Assembly: GCA_021397845.1 (NCBI GenBank)
Contig: CM038040.1
Location: 46,395,088-46,459,087, forward strand
Length of the DNA stretch: 64,000 bases
Source: Areca catechu
Taxonomy: Eukaryota; Streptophyta; Magnoliopsida; Arecales; Arecaceae
Reading direction: 5' to 3'
In this document: positions 61,501 through 64,000 of the stretch, piece by piece
How the letters are laid out: each line of letters opens with the position of its first letter
Numbering within the stretch: position 1 is the stretch's first letter
Position numbers and translations under genes: made by a program
The notes under the pieces: model-generated
Told to the model about the DNA's origin: nothing
Seen by the model: only the letters and a program-made list of their open reading frames with translations
The model's database searches: none

Positions 61501-62640
61501 ATTCGGCATTAATTTTGAGAACTGCCTTCAAAATCTTATCATGATATTAAAGTGATATATAGAGACAGGTTTAATATTAATCTAGAAAAGGTTCCTAGCT
61601 TTAAAATAAAAAGGAATATTGACCAAATATATCATACTCGAGAAAGGGAATAGGGTAGATCAACTTATAAGTTAAAAAATTCTTAAATTATCACCTCCAA
61701 TCCTGATCCAACAAATACAATCCCTTTCTAAGTATTATATGAACTATAATAATATTTTTAAATCCTGAAATAATATGTTTGCCTAGTATACTATATTGAT
61801 TCAGGCTAATCATTGTAGAGTACTCTATGAATGATTTTCTGCCATTATAATAAGGTCCCCTGATTGGCCATGTCCTTTTGATGATATGTGGGATATGTTA
61901 AAGTTAATTATCCACTGGACTTCTGGTAGGGGATGCAAAGTGAAGATGAAACTATGAAACTCTAAAGGAGATTAGCGACTCAGACTTGAATTGAATAGGT
62001 TGGAGTCTTTTCCTAGTTCTGGTTCCCACACCAACTTCATCATAATGTTCGATTGAAGACATTAAATTTAGCACTTATTGGAGACAACACAATATTTATT
62101 TTTATGCTCTTAAAATAAAATAATAATAATAAATTCTAATCTAAATTGATTGTTGCAGTCTTTATTTTATTTATAAGCTCCTCTTCTTAGGTAACCTCTA
62201 TCCCTACATATTTTATTTTAGCCTTATGGTTTGAATTTATTTTTGTTACTTATTTATACTATTAGTGATAATGGCACTTAAATTAGGGGGTAAGGATAGG
62301 ACAAGCTTTAAAAAAAAAATTAAAAAATTAAAAATCTTTGAAAATTATTGAAAATCTTTGGAAAATCTTTTGAAATTTTTAAAGACAAAACTTTTGTTTA
62401 AAATAAATCATGTGTTAAAAAAGAAAATCTGGAACAAAATAGACTAGAAAAAAGTAATAGAGTTAGAAGATATTTGCTAATAATTGTAGCAAGTCAAAGA
62501 ATAGATTAGTTAGTCAGACATTTAGTGGCCTACTTAGATCATCTAAAGGCTATTGGCACTTTCAATTGCACATGCACACTAACAAGATAAAGTAGATATT
62601 AGTTGTAAGGTCAATTAAGAACTCAATTATTATTAAAAAT
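58520..62640 (+). mobile_element. Unclassified Gypsy/LARD-like element, degenerate
   Basis: It begins near TGATAAATTATG (58518) and has a promoter-like CATAAAAGGG near 59080. A U5-like CTCCGTGGATTCGAC lies at 59611-59625, typical of plant Gypsy/LARD LTR ends. Beyond lies a leader and a 135-residue frame (60860-61267) with no recognised domain. Near 62285 a purine-rich AAATTAGGGGGTAAGGATAGG resembles a polypurine tract. No RT, integrase or matching second LTR was recognised. Confidence 0.4.
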
Positions 62641-62644
62641 TGGT

Positions 62645-63910
62645 AATTGATATTGATGTGGCCGGATCGCTGACATGGAGCAAGGAGCCTAACGTGGAGC
62701 CTCCATTGGATGCCACGTCGGATTACCGCCACAGGCCCCTTCGTCGAGCTGAGCTCCCCGATGCCAACGGGGCCACCCGTCGAAACTGGGCTCCGTCCCC
62801 CTCCAGGTCGGTACCCGCCAAGTCGGGACGCCTAGGTCAGAGCCGAGCTCAAACCCCACCAGAGGCAGACCTCTCGAGCCCGAGCTCGGGTCCCGTGGTC
62901 CGGAGTCGAGCTCAAGCCTCCTCCGCCACAAGGAGCCCCCTCGAGCCCGGGTCCCCTGGCCTGGACGTGCCTCATCCACCTCAGCCAGTCCGAGCTCGGT
63001 CAAGGCTAGGCCCGTCTGGCCTGGTACAGAGCTCGGGCCCTTTCCGCACAGCCGAGCCGCTGCAAGGCGGGTCCCCTGCAAGTAGGTCCCATCTTTCCAG
63101 CTCGGCCCCCAATGCAAATCAAGATGTTAACCGCCAAGGAAACAGCACCTCCCATCCGAAGACGGTGGCGGGCTCCTCGAGGACCGTGAGACAACACCCA
63201 CCACGTCACCATTAATGCCCATGGCCGCCATTCACACCAGGAAGAAGGAAAGCTCACATCAAGGCACTGTGCCCCCTACCGGCTTGCTGTACGACCGGGA
63301 AAATGATACCAAGGAGCGCGATTCCCAAGAGCGATGGTGCTACAGTCGAGGCCCTGCCGTACTTTTAGGAAGGGCAAATCGAAAGAATGTCAGAGGCTCG
63401 TGGAAGCTTCCCCAGATACCTAATAAAGAAGGCGTATCATTCATGGCACGACATCACATCATACCTATCTGCCAACATGGGAGAACCCCGAGGCAAGCCG
63501 CAAAAGAGGATCTAGCCAGTGTAAGCAAAAAGGGAGGTAACACTCATTTCTCAATTCCAAACAAGAACAACACAACTACCACAAAGAAGAGAGGAACCAG
63601 AGCGACACAAGGAAAGAAGGCCAGAGAGGAGGGCAAGACCACCTCGGCCAACACCATTCCCAGCTCGTCCTCATCTTCCACTCACACCATATTCACTCCT
63701 CCTAGCATGGAGCTCATCCAGAGGGGCTCGACCAGGAGGATCTGTTCTCCTGGATCGCCACTGACTTGACCGTCGGAGTGCCCCCGCCGGAATCCCCGGC
63801 CCGGGTCCCTGACGTTGCTTCCTTGCAGGTCCCGAGGCACCGGAGGCGTTCCCAGGCAAACGACGCGACACACCCGATGTCATCAGCAGCTACGGGCCAC
63901 GACGATCCGG
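62645..63910 (+). repeat. GC-rich Gypsy-type LTR
   Basis: Starts near TGATGTGGCCGG and is rich in GAGCTC/GAGCTCGGG words to 63100. It ends with the U5-like CGTCGGAGTG, CCCCCGCCGG, CCCCGG and TTCCTTGCAGGTCCC (63771-63832), matching the ends at 50961 and 25527. The proline/arginine-rich frames (62640-63769) are products of GC-rich LTR sequence. Whether it is a solo LTR or one end of an element running off the window cannot be told. Confidence 0.5.
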
Positions 63911-64000
63911 GCGGTAATAGATATACATCCCAATTAAAAAACTAGAATTTAAGGAAAGAACTACCTACCTTAAAAAAAAAAAAAAGGTAGTATGAAAGCT
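63911..64000. other. Window end, no feature
   Basis: AT-rich sequence with a short inverted repeat (ctaccttaaaaaaaaaaaaaaggtag, 63966-63990) and nothing else recognisable. Confidence 0.4.

Noticed and set aside
62640..63769. Proline- and serine-rich plus-strand frames of 191 and 184 codons
   Set aside because: GC-rich LTR sequence readily yields such frames; there is no domain and the region carries a U5-like LTR end.
50290..63910. LTR at 62645-63910 as the 3' LTR of the Tat element at 50290
   Set aside because: The first 20-odd bases and the U5-like end are alike, but the bodies of the two LTRs do not match, so they are different families.

Overview
This is a plant nuclear window with no prokaryotic features. 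Split exons with GT/AG junctions, a TATA box, an Au-type SINE and dense nested LTR retrotransposons show this. The GC-rich transporter exon and long TE-filled introns suggest a monocot, possibly a palm, but that taxonomic guess is inference only.

Host genes. Only two host genes are supported. (1) On the + strand at 585..7257 there is a four-exon gene for a 138-residue organelle RRM protein resembling ORRM2, a mitochondrial RNA-editing factor family. Its 4.36 kb first intron holds a G-rich tract and an Au SINE. (2) On the - strand at 47904..49096 there is the last exon of an organic cation/carnitine transporter (MFS, OCT4-like). Its acceptor splice site is clear, but no exon for the N-terminus is visible in the remaining 15 kb.

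Transposon layout. 1..260: end of a hAT-like MITE. 9.3-19.6 kb: a large decayed Mutator-like region. A FAR1/FRS-type transposase (+) and a DUF1985/Ulp1-like cysteine protease gene (-) converge on a central tandem array, and arrays of the same family lie outside both genes. The arrays alternate in orientation (+,-,+). 19.6-24.7 kb: a nearly complete Tork/TNT1-like Copia element (-) whose 3' LTR is cut to about 93 bp. 24.7-25.8 kb: a probable solo Gypsy-type LTR. 27.3-36.6 kb: a degenerate Angela/Tork-like Copia (+) with a 2.26 kb 5' LTR and a truncated 3' LTR. 36.6-43.9 kb: a degenerate SIRE/Maximus-like Copia (+) with an extra reading region after pol. 43.9-47.9 kb: an unclassified LTR on the - strand, an LTR remnant, a MITE-like piece and short duplications. 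50.3-58.5 kb: a Tat-lineage Gypsy element with gag, RNase H, second RNase H and integrase, but no protease or reverse transcriptase. An 88-bp tandem array follows, then a long antisense ORF that is split by a 1.64 kb SIRE-type solo LTR. 58.5-62.6 kb: an unclassified Gypsy/LARD-like element. 62.6-63.9 kb: a GC-rich Gypsy-type LTR.

How the parts fit. The window reads as two genes drowned in successive TE insertions. The order of events can be partly read: the solo LTR entered the Tat antisense ORF, and the SIRE element entered the Angela 3' LTR. The most unusual structure is the MULE/Ulp1 region with its hierarchical, orientation-alternating arrays. The Tat antisense ORF is second.
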